From: Schauerella aestuarii | Lineage (GTDB): Bacteria; Pseudomonadota; Gammaproteobacteria; Burkholderiales; Burkholderiaceae_B | Assembly: GCF_009866805.1 (NCBI RefSeq) | Contig: NZ_SIZW01000041.1 | Coordinates: forward strand, 124,001-188,000 | Length of the DNA: 64,000 bases | Reading direction: 5' to 3' | Shown: piece by piece, positions 34,678 through 43,059 of the stretch | Numbering within the stretch: position 1 is the stretch's first letter | Layout: each line of letters begins with the position of its first letter | The notes under the pieces: model-generated | The model's database searches: none | What the model was told of the DNA's origin: nothing | The model's input: the letters and a program-made list of their open reading frames with translations, nothing else | Translations under genes and position numbers: made by a program

Positions 34678-35415
34678 ATGAACAACCCTTCCGAAAGCGT
34701 ACGTAGTGCCTTTTTGCGCGGCAACACCCTGCGCGCCTCCATCAACGTGGGCAATCCGATCCTGGCGCACGTGAAAGCGGATGGCCAGGCTGGTGGCGTG
34801 TCCGTCGATCTGGCTGGTGAACTGGCCAAGCGCCTGGGTGCCGAGCTTGAATTGGTGGTGTTCAAGTCCGCAGGCGAGTCGGTGGATGCGGTGGCGGCCG
34901 AGCAGGCCGATTTCGGCTTCTTTGCGATCGATCCCAAGCGCGGCGAGCAGATCGGCTTCACCGACCCGTATGTGGTGATCGAAGGTGCCTACCTGGTACG
35001 TAACGATTCCCCGATCAAGGCAAACGAGGAAGTGGATGCAGAGGGCGTTTCCGTCACGGTGGGCAAGGGCAGCGCCTACGATCTCTATCTGTCGCGCACA
35101 CTCAAGCATGCCACGATCGAACGTGCGCCCACGTCGCCCACGGTCGTCTCCACCTTCATCGAAAAGCACTACGACGTGGCCGCCGGCGTGAAGCAGCAAC
35201 TGCAGGCTGACGCCGCCAAGCTCGACAATGTGCGCATGCTCGAGGGCCACTTCATGCTGATCCGCCAGGCGATGGGCGTACCCAAAAGCCGCGGTGCGGA
35301 AGCGCTTGCGTATCTGGCGGCTTTCGTGACGGATATGAAGGCGTCGGGCTTCGTTACCGAGGCCTTGGCGCGGCATAACGTGAGTGGCGCAGTGGTGCCC
35401 AAGCCCGGCGAATAG
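34678..35415 (+). CDS. Family-3 solute-binding-domain protein without signal peptide
   Basis: 245 residues. The bacterial extracellular solute-binding (SBP_bac_3) domain is recognisable from LRASINVGNPILAH, GGVSVDLAGELAKRLGAELE, FGFFAIDPKRGEQIGFTDPY and VTVGKGSAYDLYLSR. From ATG 34678, with TGGAGC upstream, the protein begins MNNPSESVRSAFLRGN with no hydrophobic leader; in-frame upstream codons do not add one. It may be cytoplasmic or mis-started. Possible roles are cytoplasmic amino-acid binding or a cyclohexadienyl-dehydratase-like activity. It is an isolated gene between the GntR regulator and the lactonase. Confidence 0.75.
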   Translation: MNNPSESVRSAFLRGNTLRASINVGNPILAHVKADGQAGGVSVDLAGELAKRLGAELELVVFKSAGESVDAVAAEQADFGFFAIDPKRGEQIGFTDPYVVIEGAYLVRNDSPIKANEEVDAEGVSVTVGKGSAYDLYLSRTLKHATIERAPTSPTVVSTFIEKHYDVAAGVKQQLQADAAKLDNVRMLEGHFMLIRQAMGVPKSRGAEALAYLAAFVTDMKASGFVTEALARHNVSGAVVPKPGE

Positions 35416-35433
35416 TCCGGTCAGCACAGCAGA

Positions 35434-35454
35434 CGCCCCAAAATGAAAGGGGCG
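35434..35454 (+). other. Intergenic hairpin before lactonase gene
   Basis: CGCCCC (35434-35439) and GGGGCG (35449-35454) form a 6-bp stem around a nine-base A-rich loop, 18 bases ahead of the lactonase ATG. There is no T-tract, so it is not a typical intrinsic terminator; it could mask or protect the mRNA. Confidence 0.4.
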
Positions 35455-35472
35455 CCATCATGGAGACGACGT

Positions 35473-36522
35473 ATGTACGCCTACGTAGGCACGCGCACTA
35501 CACGCGAACGCAACGCGCGTGGGGAAGGCATCAGTGTGTTCCGCTACCACGCGGCATCGGGTGCGCTATCACTGGTGCAGGTGCTGGGTGAACTGTCGAA
35601 CCCCTCGTATTTGCTCGCGCATCCCCGGCAACCCGTGCTCTACACCGTGCACGGCGATGGTGGCGAAGTCAGCGCTTTCAAGCGCGATGCGGCCACGGGG
35701 GCGCTTACGTTCTGGCATCGTCAGGCCTGCGAGGGTATCAATCCGGTGCATCTTGCATTGAGCCCTTCTGGCCGCTACCTGGTCGTGTCGAACCATCGAA
35801 CCGGCACGTTGGCCGTGCTGCCGGTGGCGGAGGATGGGCAACTTGGCGCGGTGAGTCAATTGATCGGGATCGAAGGCGAACCCGGTCCGCATCGCATCGA
35901 GCAGCCCTTTTCCAAACCGCACTTCAATATCTTCGATCCTTCGGGCCGGTATGTGGCGGTGCCTGACAAAGGCCTCGATCGGGTGTTCATTCATGCCGCC
36001 GATGCGGAGGCACTCAGCGCGACGCCGGTATGCGTCGTGCACGCGCGCGAGTCTGCCGGGCCGCGCCATGCGGCGTTTCATCCGTCGGGGCGGTTCATGT
36101 ATGTGATCAACGAACTCGACAACACCGTCACAGCGCATACCTTCGATGCGGCCACCGGCACGGCGATCCCGTTCCAGCTCCTGCCGTCGTTGTCGGATGC
36201 GTGCACCGGCAACAGCCGCGCGGCCGGCATCAGCACCGATGCGGCGGGGCGCTTTTTGTATGTGTCCAATCGTGGGCATGACGGCATCGGCGTCTTTGCG
36301 ATCGATGCCGCAAGCGGCAGGCTCAGCCTGGTTGAATTCGCGCAATCGCTTGGCAAGACGCCACGGTTTTTCACGCTCTCGCCCGATGGCCGATTCATGT
36401 TTGTGGCCAACGAAGAAAGCGACACGATCGTGCGCTTTGCGGTGGATCGGGAAACAGGCCGGCTCACGTCGGATGGGGCGGTGACGCAGGTGGCGAGCCC
36501 GGTCTGCATCGTGTTTGCTTGA
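35473..36522 (+). CDS. Lactonase family protein (seven-bladed propeller, YbhE/Pgl-like)
   Basis: 349-residue beta-propeller of the 6-phosphogluconolactonase YbhE family. Repeats such as NPSYLLAHPRQPVLYTVHG, GRYLVVSNHRTGTLAVLPV, GRFMYVINELDNTVTAH and GRFMFVANEESDTIVRFAV recur about every 50 residues, as expected for propeller blades. Members hydrolyse sugar-acid lactones or cis,cis-muconate-type lactones. ATG 35473 follows a GGAGACGAC ribosome-binding site. No adjacent sugar genes, so the substrate is open; a link with the distant glucarate genes is conceivable but speculative. Confidence 0.85.
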   Translation: MYAYVGTRTTRERNARGEGISVFRYHAASGALSLVQVLGELSNPSYLLAHPRQPVLYTVHGDGGEVSAFKRDAATGALTFWHRQACEGINPVHLALSPSGRYLVVSNHRTGTLAVLPVAEDGQLGAVSQLIGIEGEPGPHRIEQPFSKPHFNIFDPSGRYVAVPDKGLDRVFIHAADAEALSATPVCVVHARESAGPRHAAFHPSGRFMYVINELDNTVTAHTFDAATGTAIPFQLLPSLSDACTGNSRAAGISTDAAGRFLYVSNRGHDGIGVFAIDAASGRLSLVEFAQSLGKTPRFFTLSPDGRFMFVANEESDTIVRFAVDRETGRLTSDGAVTQVASPVCIVFA

Positions 36523-36541
36523 TCACAGTACACTGCGGCGC

Positions 36542-37366
36542 ATGATACGTACGCTGGAACCCCAAGATACCGATGCCGTGGTCGCCCTTTGGCTCGCGGC
36601 ATCGCTCAATGCCCACCATTTCATCGCGCCCGAGTATTGGCAGTCCCAAGTCGCAGCGATGCGAGACGATTATTTGCCCAACTCGGAAACCTACGTTTTC
36701 GAACGCGATGGTTCGATTCAGGGCTTCGTGTCGCTTCATGAGGCGAAGCTGGCGGCCTTGTTCGTGGCGCCCGAAGCACAAGGCGCGGGCATGGGGAGTC
36801 AGTTGCTTGCGCGGGTCGCGCAGCGGCATCCGGTACTGCAATTACGCGTGTACGAAAAGAATCCTGCCGCGATTCGATTTTATGTGCAGCATGGGTTCCG
36901 TTTACTGAGCATCGAAACGGACGGCAAAACCGGTGAGCGCGAGCTGCTGATGGACAGCGCCGTGGTCGACCGGCAGGACGACGGCGTCACCTTCGCGTTC
37001 GGCGATTCGCCCGAAATGGCCGACGACTTGCTTGCCCGCGTATTGGCGGGGCAGAAGACGGCAACCTGCGGGGCACTTGCCCAATACGCGGATGGAAGCG
37101 AGCCGCTACCGCGCGTTGGGCGGCAGGATACCGTGCTGGACGGCGCCGGGCGACCGGCATGCATCATCGAAACGACAGCAGTGGATATTCAACGCTTCGA
37201 AGACGTGCGTGCCGAGTTTGCCGTAGCCGAAGGCGAGGGTACGTACGACGAATGGCGGGAAGGCCACCGCAGCTACTTCGAGCGCAACGGCGGCTTCGAT
37301 CCGCGCATGGCGCTGGTGTGCCAACGTTTCGTCGTGGCGCAAGTAATACCTACCAACAGCCGTTGA
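36542..37366 (+). CDS. GNAT acetyltransferase fused to ASCH domain
   Basis: 274 residues in two parts. Residues 1 to about 137 form a GNAT N-acetyltransferase with the acetyl-CoA loop LFVAPEAQGAGMGSQLL and RVYEKNPAAIRFYVQHGF. Residues from about 150 to the end match an ASCH domain: EMADDLLARVLAGQKTATCG carries the G-x-K-x-x-T motif, followed by YDEWREGHRSYFER. ASCH domains bind RNA or modified nucleosides, and stand-alone members hydrolyse N4-acetylcytidine. A fusion suggests acetylation and recognition or de-acetylation of a common nucleoside or RNA substrate. Start ATG 36542; the upstream in-frame extension overlaps the lactonase. Confidence 0.8.
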   Translation: MIRTLEPQDTDAVVALWLAASLNAHHFIAPEYWQSQVAAMRDDYLPNSETYVFERDGSIQGFVSLHEAKLAALFVAPEAQGAGMGSQLLARVAQRHPVLQLRVYEKNPAAIRFYVQHGFRLLSIETDGKTGERELLMDSAVVDRQDDGVTFAFGDSPEMADDLLARVLAGQKTATCGALAQYADGSEPLPRVGRQDTVLDGAGRPACIIETTAVDIQRFEDVRAEFAVAEGEGTYDEWREGHRSYFERNGGFDPRMALVCQRFVVAQVIPTNSR

Positions 37367-37451
37367 TCCACCCTGCGCAGCAGGCGCGTGACCAGCGACC
37401 GCCCTATTCAGATTTGAGATCGAACGGCGTACACCGCTCGTGCCAGCAGGT

Positions 37452-37988
37452 TTATTTTGCGCCCGGCACCGCGTCATGCGAGTGGATCTGCAGCGCTTCC
37501 AGAAACCGCGACACCATGTTGTAGGCCGCCACGGTAGCGGTCAATTCCACCACCAGCTTGGGCGTGAGCTGCGCGCTCACCGCGTCGAATACGTCTTGCG
37601 GCACTTGCACGTGGCGGGTCATCGCATCGGTGTAAGCCAGCACGGCACGCTGGGTGTCGCTGTAGCACGATGCCGTTTCCCAGCCATCGAGCGCATCCAG
37701 TTGCGCTTGGGTCACCCCTTCCTTCAGCGCGATCGGCGCATGCTGCTCGGCTTCATACGGCGCGCCGTTCAACACCGCCACGCGCATGATGACGAGCTCA
37801 CGAAGCCCGCCGTCCAACGTGGATTGCTGGCGAATCGCGGTGAGATAGGTCAGCCAGCCGCCTGCCACCGGGGGACTGTGCAGCAGCATTTGATACAGGT
37901 GCAAAATGCTGCCGCGCTCGGCCTTGACGCGTTCTGCAAGGTCGCGCACCTCGGGCTGCTGCAAGTCGGCATAGGGAATACGGGCCAT
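37452..37988 (-). CDS. Carboxymuconolactone decarboxylase-family protein
   Basis: 178 residues of the CMD/AhpD all-helical family (ILHLYQMLLHSPPVAGGWLT, RELVIMRVAVLNGAPYEAEQ, EQHAPIALKEGVTQAQLDAL). The AhpD-type CxxC redox pair is absent (the equivalent stretch reads APYEAEQH), so alkyl-hydroperoxidase activity is unlikely; the His is retained. Function may be decarboxylation or another small-molecule step. AGGAGACAAC precedes the ATG complementary to 37986-37988. A single-gene leftward unit next to a LysR gene also reading leftward. Confidence 0.88.
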   Translation of the reverse strand: MARIPYADLQQPEVRDLAERVKAERGSILHLYQMLLHSPPVAGGWLTYLTAIRQQSTLDGGLRELVIMRVAVLNGAPYEAEQHAPIALKEGVTQAQLDALDGWETASCYSDTQRAVLAYTDAMTRHVQVPQDVFDAVSAQLTPKLVVELTATVAAYNMVSRFLEALQIHSHDAVPGAK

Positions 37989-38166
37989 GATGTTGTCTCC
38001 TCGTTTTGAGTGTGATGAATGTTCGTTTTAACGATCGTGGTGCGTCAACGTTCTTCCGTACGGCGTTGCGGGACTGCCGAATGACCGCCATAACGCGTTG
38101 CCGCGAGACCGTGTGCTCATGGGTTACCGAGGCGCTGCCTGACGGTATTGGCATGTAACCGCGTCA

Positions 38167-39045
38167 TCACGCGATCGCAGGCAGATGCTGCTTCAGATGA
38201 TCGATCACGCAACGAGCCCGTGACGACAGTGGCCATTCGGAACGGTGGATGAGCCAGAGCGTATCGACCACGGGGCTGCCGCAGGCGAGCACCTTGATCG
38301 CTTCGGGCTGCGGAAAGGCTTCTCGCGCATAACGAGGAATCACCGTAAAGCCCAGGCCGCGCGCCACGGGCTCGAGCATCTGCCCGATCTGATTGATGTA
38401 GCCATGGCGCGGCACTGTGCGAATGCCGGGATTGGACGGAAAGTGGCGGCTCAGCAACCGGGTGGCCATGCCTTGGCCATCCGGGTGATCGATGAACCCC
38501 ATGCGATGCAGATCCGCCCAGCTTTCCACTTTTTCGCCTGCGGGGATGACCAATTCGAGAGGCTCTTCAGCAAACGGTTGCGCGGCAATACGCGCGTCGT
38601 CCGGTTTGAGCGTGACGAGCCCGAGCTCGTACTCCTTCTGCAGCACGGCCTCCAGCGCTTCGCGATCTGGCGCGAACCGATGGCGGATGGTGAGGTTGCG
38701 ATTGCCCTGCTGCATGCTCAGCAGAATGGGATACAGCGCCAGCCCGACGCTGCCGGGGGTGATCAAACTGAATTCGCCGCTGCACGCATCGGCGTCGGAC
38801 AGGCGCACCTTGAGCCGATTATCGGCCTGCTCGATTTCGTTGCAGTACGCCAGGAACATCGTGCCGGCAGGGGTGAGCTCGAGCTGGCGCGGACGCCGCA
38901 GGATGAGCGTGCCGAGTTCGCCTTCGAGATGCCGCACGTGCTGGCTGACGGCGGCTTGCGTGAGCCCCAGCCGATCCGCCGCGCGCGTGAAGCTGCCCAA
39001 CTCGGCGATGGCAACGAACGTATGCAACCACTGCGGGTTCATCAT
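38167..39045 (-). CDS. LysR-family regulator divergent from OYE-type reductase
   Basis: 292 residues with the LysR helix-turn-helix (FVAIAELGSFTRAADRLGLT then QAAVSQHVRHLEGELG) and a C-terminal effector-binding domain. ATG complementary to 39043-39045 or the next codon, since the protein starts MMNPQWLHTF. Divergent from the flavin oxidoreductase with a 145-base intergenic region containing a T-N11-A type dyad at 39054-39070. Likely regulates the oxidoreductase and itself. Confidence 0.92.
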   Translation of the reverse strand: MMNPQWLHTFVAIAELGSFTRAADRLGLTQAAVSQHVRHLEGELGTLILRRPRQLELTPAGTMFLAYCNEIEQADNRLKVRLSDADACSGEFSLITPGSVGLALYPILLSMQQGNRNLTIRHRFAPDREALEAVLQKEYELGLVTLKPDDARIAAQPFAEEPLELVIPAGEKVESWADLHRMGFIDHPDGQGMATRLLSRHFPSNPGIRTVPRHGYINQIGQMLEPVARGLGFTVIPRYAREAFPQPEAIKVLACGSPVVDTLWLIHRSEWPLSSRARCVIDHLKQHLPAIA

Positions 39046-39053
39046 AAAGATAA

Positions 39054-39070
39054 CTTATCGATCCAATAAG
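39054..39070. promoter_or_regulatory. LysR-type dyad in divergent promoter
   Basis: CTTAT-N7-ATAAG forms a perfect 5-bp inverted repeat containing the T-N11-A pattern of LysR binding sites, nine bases upstream of the LysR start codon. Position suggests autoregulation and activation of the divergent reductase. Confidence 0.55.
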
Positions 39071-39190
39071 AATGCATTAGTTTACATTGTGCTCGCGCAC
39101 CCGTAGCCTTGCAACATTCGCGGAAATGCGTTCGTCGGCGGCCTTCCTGCCGGCCATCACACGCGCCGCACCCCCCATTTGAGAATTGCA

Positions 39191-40297
39191 ATGTCAGCGC
39201 TGTTTAGTCCGTTTCAACTGAAAGACATCACCTTACGTAATCGCATCGCCGTGCCGCCCATGTGCCAATACAGTGCCGATGAGGGCATGACGAACGATTG
39301 GCATCTGGCGCATTACACCAGCCTGGCGCGTGGCGGCGCCGGCCTCGTCATCGTGGAGGCGACCGCCGTGTCGCCGGAAGGTCGAATCACCCCGGGCTGC
39401 ACCGGGCTCTGGAACGATGCGCAGGCCGAAGGCATGGCCCGTATCGCGGCCAGCATCAAGGCGGCGGGCGCCGTACCCGGCATCCAGATCGCGCATGCCG
39501 GCCGCAAGGCCAGTGCGAACCGGCCGTGGGAAGGCGACGATCATATCGCCGCCGGCGATGCGCGCGCGTGGGAAACCATTGCCCCGTCGGCCGTGGCCTT
39601 CGGTGCCAATCTGCCGCAAGTGCCCCACGCCATGACGCTGGCCGATATCGCCCGCGTGAAAGCCGATTTTGCCGCCGCCGCGCAACGCGCACGTAACGCA
39701 GGGTTCGAGTATCTCGAACTGCATTTTGCCCATGGGTATCTTGCGCAAACCTTCTTCTCGTCGCACTCGAATCGACGTGATGACCAATACGGCGGCGATC
39801 TGGATGGCCGCAGCCGTTTCATGCTCGAAACGCTGGCTGCAGTGCGTGAAGTGTGGCCCGAGAATTTGCCGCTGACCGCGCGGTTTGGCGTGATCGAGTA
39901 CGACGGCCGCGATGAAGAAACGTTGTCGGAGTCGATTGCGGTCACGCGCGCCATGCGCAGTGGCGGTCTGGATCTGCTCAACGTGAGCGTGGGCTTCACG
40001 ATTCCGGATACTTCGATCCCGTGGGGCGGCGCGTTTCTGGCACCGGTTGCCAAACGCGTGAAGCGCGAAGCGAATATCCCGGTGGCGTCGTCGTGGGGCA
40101 TCGACGATCCGATCGAAGCGGATCGCGCAGTGGCCGATGGGCAAATGGATCTGGTTATGATCGGCCGCGCGCACCTGGCCAATCCGCACTTTACCTACCA
40201 GGCCGCCCAGAAGCTGAAGGCCGATCGTCCGTCGTGGGTACTGCCGGCGCCTTACGCGCATTGGCTGGAGCGTTATCGCTCATCTGCCGCCGCTTAA
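39191..40297 (+). CDS. NADH:flavin oxidoreductase, Old Yellow Enzyme (YqjM-like)
   Basis: 368-residue FMN enzyme of the OYE family that reduces activated C=C bonds. YqjM-class marks are visible: the N-terminal Cys in VPPMCQYSADEG (thermophilic-like/YqjM subclass), HAGRKASANRPW, the substrate-binding pair in LHFAHGYLAQTFFS (His-x-x-His type), SNRRDDQYGG and the FMN phosphate site VMIGRAHLANP. ATG 39191 chosen (MSALFSPFQL); four more codons are open upstream. Controlled by the divergent LysR gene, probably in response to electrophilic enones or redox stress. Confidence 0.92.
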   Translation: MSALFSPFQLKDITLRNRIAVPPMCQYSADEGMTNDWHLAHYTSLARGGAGLVIVEATAVSPEGRITPGCTGLWNDAQAEGMARIAASIKAAGAVPGIQIAHAGRKASANRPWEGDDHIAAGDARAWETIAPSAVAFGANLPQVPHAMTLADIARVKADFAAAAQRARNAGFEYLELHFAHGYLAQTFFSSHSNRRDDQYGGDLDGRSRFMLETLAAVREVWPENLPLTARFGVIEYDGRDEETLSESIAVTRAMRSGGLDLLNVSVGFTIPDTSIPWGGAFLAPVAKRVKREANIPVASSWGIDDPIEADRAVADGQMDLVMIGRAHLANPHFTYQAAQKLKADRPSWVLPAPYAHWLERYRSSAAA

Positions 40298-40455
40298 CGG
40301 CGCTGACGCACCGGCATGACATGCGCGCTCTGTAAGGCGAGGCTGGATCGCCTGGCATGGCTGGCGATCCCGCTGTCGATGTCAGCCTCAGCGTGACATC
40401 GCTTGAGCACGTGGGCGCCGCCCCAAGCGGCCGCCGACGCGTCAACGCTCGCGCG

Positions 40456-41937
40456 TTAAATCACTTGACCCTGGCACAGATATTTCACGTGCATGTAGTC
40501 GTCGAGCCCATAGCGCGAGCCTTCGCGGCCATAGCCTGATTCCTTGACCCCGCCGAAGGGCGCCGAGGCGGCAGCCAATGCGCCTTCGTTGATGCCGACG
40601 ATGCCGCTTTCCAGCGCATCCGCCACGCGCCATACACGGCGAATATCCGTCGAATAGAAGTACGCCGCCAGTCCATACGGCGTATCGTTGGCGTTGGCGA
40701 TCACTTGTGCTTCCGTGTCGAAGCTGCTCACGGCAACCACAGGCCCGAACGTTTCTTCGCACGAGCACGCCATGGTCGTCGTCACGCCATCGAGCACCGT
40801 GGGCGCGTAGTAATGCGGGCCATCGCGTTCGCTGTCGCGGATGCGTGCGCCGCCCACCACCACTTTGGCGCCGCCGGCCAGGGCATCTTTCACATGCGCT
40901 TCGATCTTGTCGATCGCACGCGAATTGATCATCGGGCCGATTTGCGAGGTGCTGTCGGTGGCGGGCCCCACCTTCAGTGCGCCCACCTTTGCGGCCAGCT
41001 TTTCCACAAACGCGGCATGCACGCCCGATTGCACGAAGACGCGATTGGGCGAGACGCAGGTTTGACCGCCATTGCGAAACTTCGCGACCATCAAGCCATC
41101 GACTGCCGCATCGATATCGGCGTCGTCGAACACGATGAAGGGTGCATTGCCGCCGAGTTCGAGCGACAGCTTTTTCAGTGTGTCGGCCGACGCGCGCGCG
41201 AGATGCTTGCCCACGGCGGTCGAGCCGGTAAACGTCACCTTGCGCACGCGTTTGTCCGCGAGCCACACATCAACCACTTCAGGCGTTTTCGCGCGCGAGG
41301 CGGTAACGATATTCAGCACGCCATCGGGCAAGCCCGCCTCCCGCGCCAGCTTCACAAGCGCAAGCGAGGTGAGAGGGGTGTCTTCGGCCGGCTTGGCGAC
41401 CACCGTGCATCCTGCAGCCAACGCCGGCGCGATCTTGCGGGCGATCATCGCGGCCGGAAAATTCCATGGTGTGATGGCGGCCACCACACCCACCGGCTCT
41501 TTCACCGTCATGAGCTTGCGGCCCATTGCGGGCTCGGGAATCATGTCGCCATAAGTGCGCACAGCTTCTTCGGAAAACCATTCCACGTAGCTGGCGGCAT
41601 ACATCACCTCGCCCTTGCCCTCGGCCAGGGGCTTGCCTTGCTCGCGCGAAATGAGGCGGCCCAGGTCGTCCACATGCTCGGTAATCAGCGCCAGCCATTT
41701 TTTGAGGATCTGGGCGCGATCGCGCGAGGGCAGCTTGCGCCATGCGGGAAAGGCCGCCGACGCGGCATCCACCGCCGCGCGCGCATCGTCGGCGCCGCTG
41801 TCGGGCACTTGCGCAAAAACGGTGTCGGTGGCGGGGTCGGACACATCGAGCGTGGCACCGGAAGCGGCGGGCACCCAGTGTTTTCCGATCAGGTTAAGAC
41901 CAGGCAGCAGATCCTGGCGAGCAAGCGTCAAAGGCAT
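40456..41937 (-). CDS. gabD: NAD(P)-dependent succinate-semialdehyde dehydrogenase-like
   Basis: 493-residue aldehyde dehydrogenase. Visible are GVVAAITPWNFPAAMIARKI, FTGSTAVGKHLA, the general-base Glu in LSLELGGNAPFIVF and the catalytic Cys in FRNGGQTCVSPNRV. Overall length and the EPAMGRKLMTVKEPVG region fit the GabD/SSADH class, which oxidises succinate or glutarate semialdehyde; alpha-ketoglutarate semialdehyde (end of the glucarate route) is also possible. I chose the ATG complementary to 41935-41937; the open frame upstream is a shadow of the divergent acetyltransferase gene. Confidence 0.88.
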   Translation of the reverse strand: MPLTLARQDLLPGLNLIGKHWVPAASGATLDVSDPATDTVFAQVPDSGADDARAAVDAASAAFPAWRKLPSRDRAQILKKWLALITEHVDDLGRLISREQGKPLAEGKGEVMYAASYVEWFSEEAVRTYGDMIPEPAMGRKLMTVKEPVGVVAAITPWNFPAAMIARKIAPALAAGCTVVAKPAEDTPLTSLALVKLAREAGLPDGVLNIVTASRAKTPEVVDVWLADKRVRKVTFTGSTAVGKHLARASADTLKKLSLELGGNAPFIVFDDADIDAAVDGLMVAKFRNGGQTCVSPNRVFVQSGVHAAFVEKLAAKVGALKVGPATDSTSQIGPMINSRAIDKIEAHVKDALAGGAKVVVGGARIRDSERDGPHYYAPTVLDGVTTTMACSCEETFGPVVAVSSFDTEAQVIANANDTPYGLAAYFYSTDIRRVWRVADALESGIVGINEGALAAASAPFGGVKESGYGREGSRYGLDDYMHVKYLCQGQVI

Positions 41938-42148
41938 GGTGTGGCGTTCCGGTTCAGGCTGGGAAAGTGAAGCGTTCGATGGCGCTGCCTTGGAACAGGT
42001 CACCCGCACCAACGCGTCCGATCGGATCATAGTAATGCAACGGGATGCATGCGTTCCTTCGCCAATGCGATCCGATATCCAGTCCCGTGCGATAGCATTG
42101 CAGTCGTTTCCCGCAATGTTGCGATCGACCCCACCAAGGAGTGTGGCA

Positions 42149-43024
42149 GTGTGCTCTGCCGATGTTCTCGACTGCCGCCCAGGCGGCGATGTGGTGCTGC
42201 GCGAGATGACAGCATCCGATCTCGTGTTCGCGCACGCGTTGTCGCAGGGCGCGCGCTGGCCGCATCGTCTGGAAGATTGGCAGCAGGCCTGGCCATTGGG
42301 CGAGGGCGTCGTGGCCGAGCGCGATGGCGCTGTGATCGGCACGGCGATGCGCTGGCGGTGGGGTGAACGTCATGCCACCGTGGGCCTGGTGATCGTGTCG
42401 CCGCAGCATCAGGGGCAACGCGTGGGTCAGCGTTTGATGGCGAGCGTGCTCGAACCGCTGGGCGATCGCACGGTGATGTTGTTCGCGACGCCCGAGGGCC
42501 GCGGCCTGTATGCACGCATGGGGTTCGATGCGATCGGTCAGGCACGGCAGCATCAGGGCGTGGCTGCCCAGGTGCCGTCGCAAACGTTGAATACAGGCGC
42601 ACATCTGCGTGCCATGGATCGTCACGATCTGGCGGCGCTTGTGGCGTTGGATACCGCCGCGCGAGGGATGCCGCGCGATCGTCTGATTGCGGCCTTGATC
42701 GAGACGGGTGACACGGTGGTGCTCGATGCCGCGGATGGCGTACAAGGCTTCGCCACGCTGCGCCGCTTTGGCCGCGGCATGACGATCGGCCCTGTCGTGG
42801 CGACGGATGTGACGGGTGCGCAGAGGCTGATCGCACACTTCCTCAATCGTCACGTTGGCTGCTTCATTCGGATCGACGTCGACCGAGACAGCGCGCTGTC
42901 CGGCTGGCTTGAACGTTGCGGCTTGGCGGGTGTGGACGCGCCTGCCGTCATGGTGCGTGGAATTCCCGCGAAACCGGAGGCCGGTGTGCAGGCGTTTGCG
43001 CTTGTGTCGCAGGCACTGGGTTGA
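42149..43024 (+). CDS. GNAT-family acetyltransferase with C-terminal second domain
   Basis: 291 residues from GTG 42149, chosen because AAGGAG (42136-42141) sits seven bases upstream; ATG 42116 in the same frame lacks such a site. The N-terminal GNAT domain has the acetyl-CoA loop VSPQHQGQRVGQRLM and GRGLYARMGFDAIG. The second half (from about residue 150: DLAALVALDTAARGMPRDRL, QGFATLRRFGRGMTIGPVVA) matches the Acetyltransf_18-type C-terminal domain of YitH-like proteins. Acceptor substrate unknown. Divergent from gabD. Confidence 0.85.
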   Translation: MCSADVLDCRPGGDVVLREMTASDLVFAHALSQGARWPHRLEDWQQAWPLGEGVVAERDGAVIGTAMRWRWGERHATVGLVIVSPQHQGQRVGQRLMASVLEPLGDRTVMLFATPEGRGLYARMGFDAIGQARQHQGVAAQVPSQTLNTGAHLRAMDRHDLAALVALDTAARGMPRDRLIAALIETGDTVVLDAADGVQGFATLRRFGRGMTIGPVVATDVTGAQRLIAHFLNRHVGCFIRIDVDRDSALSGWLERCGLAGVDAPAVMVRGIPAKPEAGVQAFALVSQALG

Positions 43025-43059
43025 TCGCGGCTGAGGTGCCATGCCGCGATCGCCGCAAC

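Noticed and set aside
41937-42342. N-terminal extension of the gabD-like gene by about 135 codons
   Set aside because: The extension runs antisense through the divergent acetyltransferase gene and has no aldehyde-dehydrogenase sequence; ATG at 41937 begins the conserved part.
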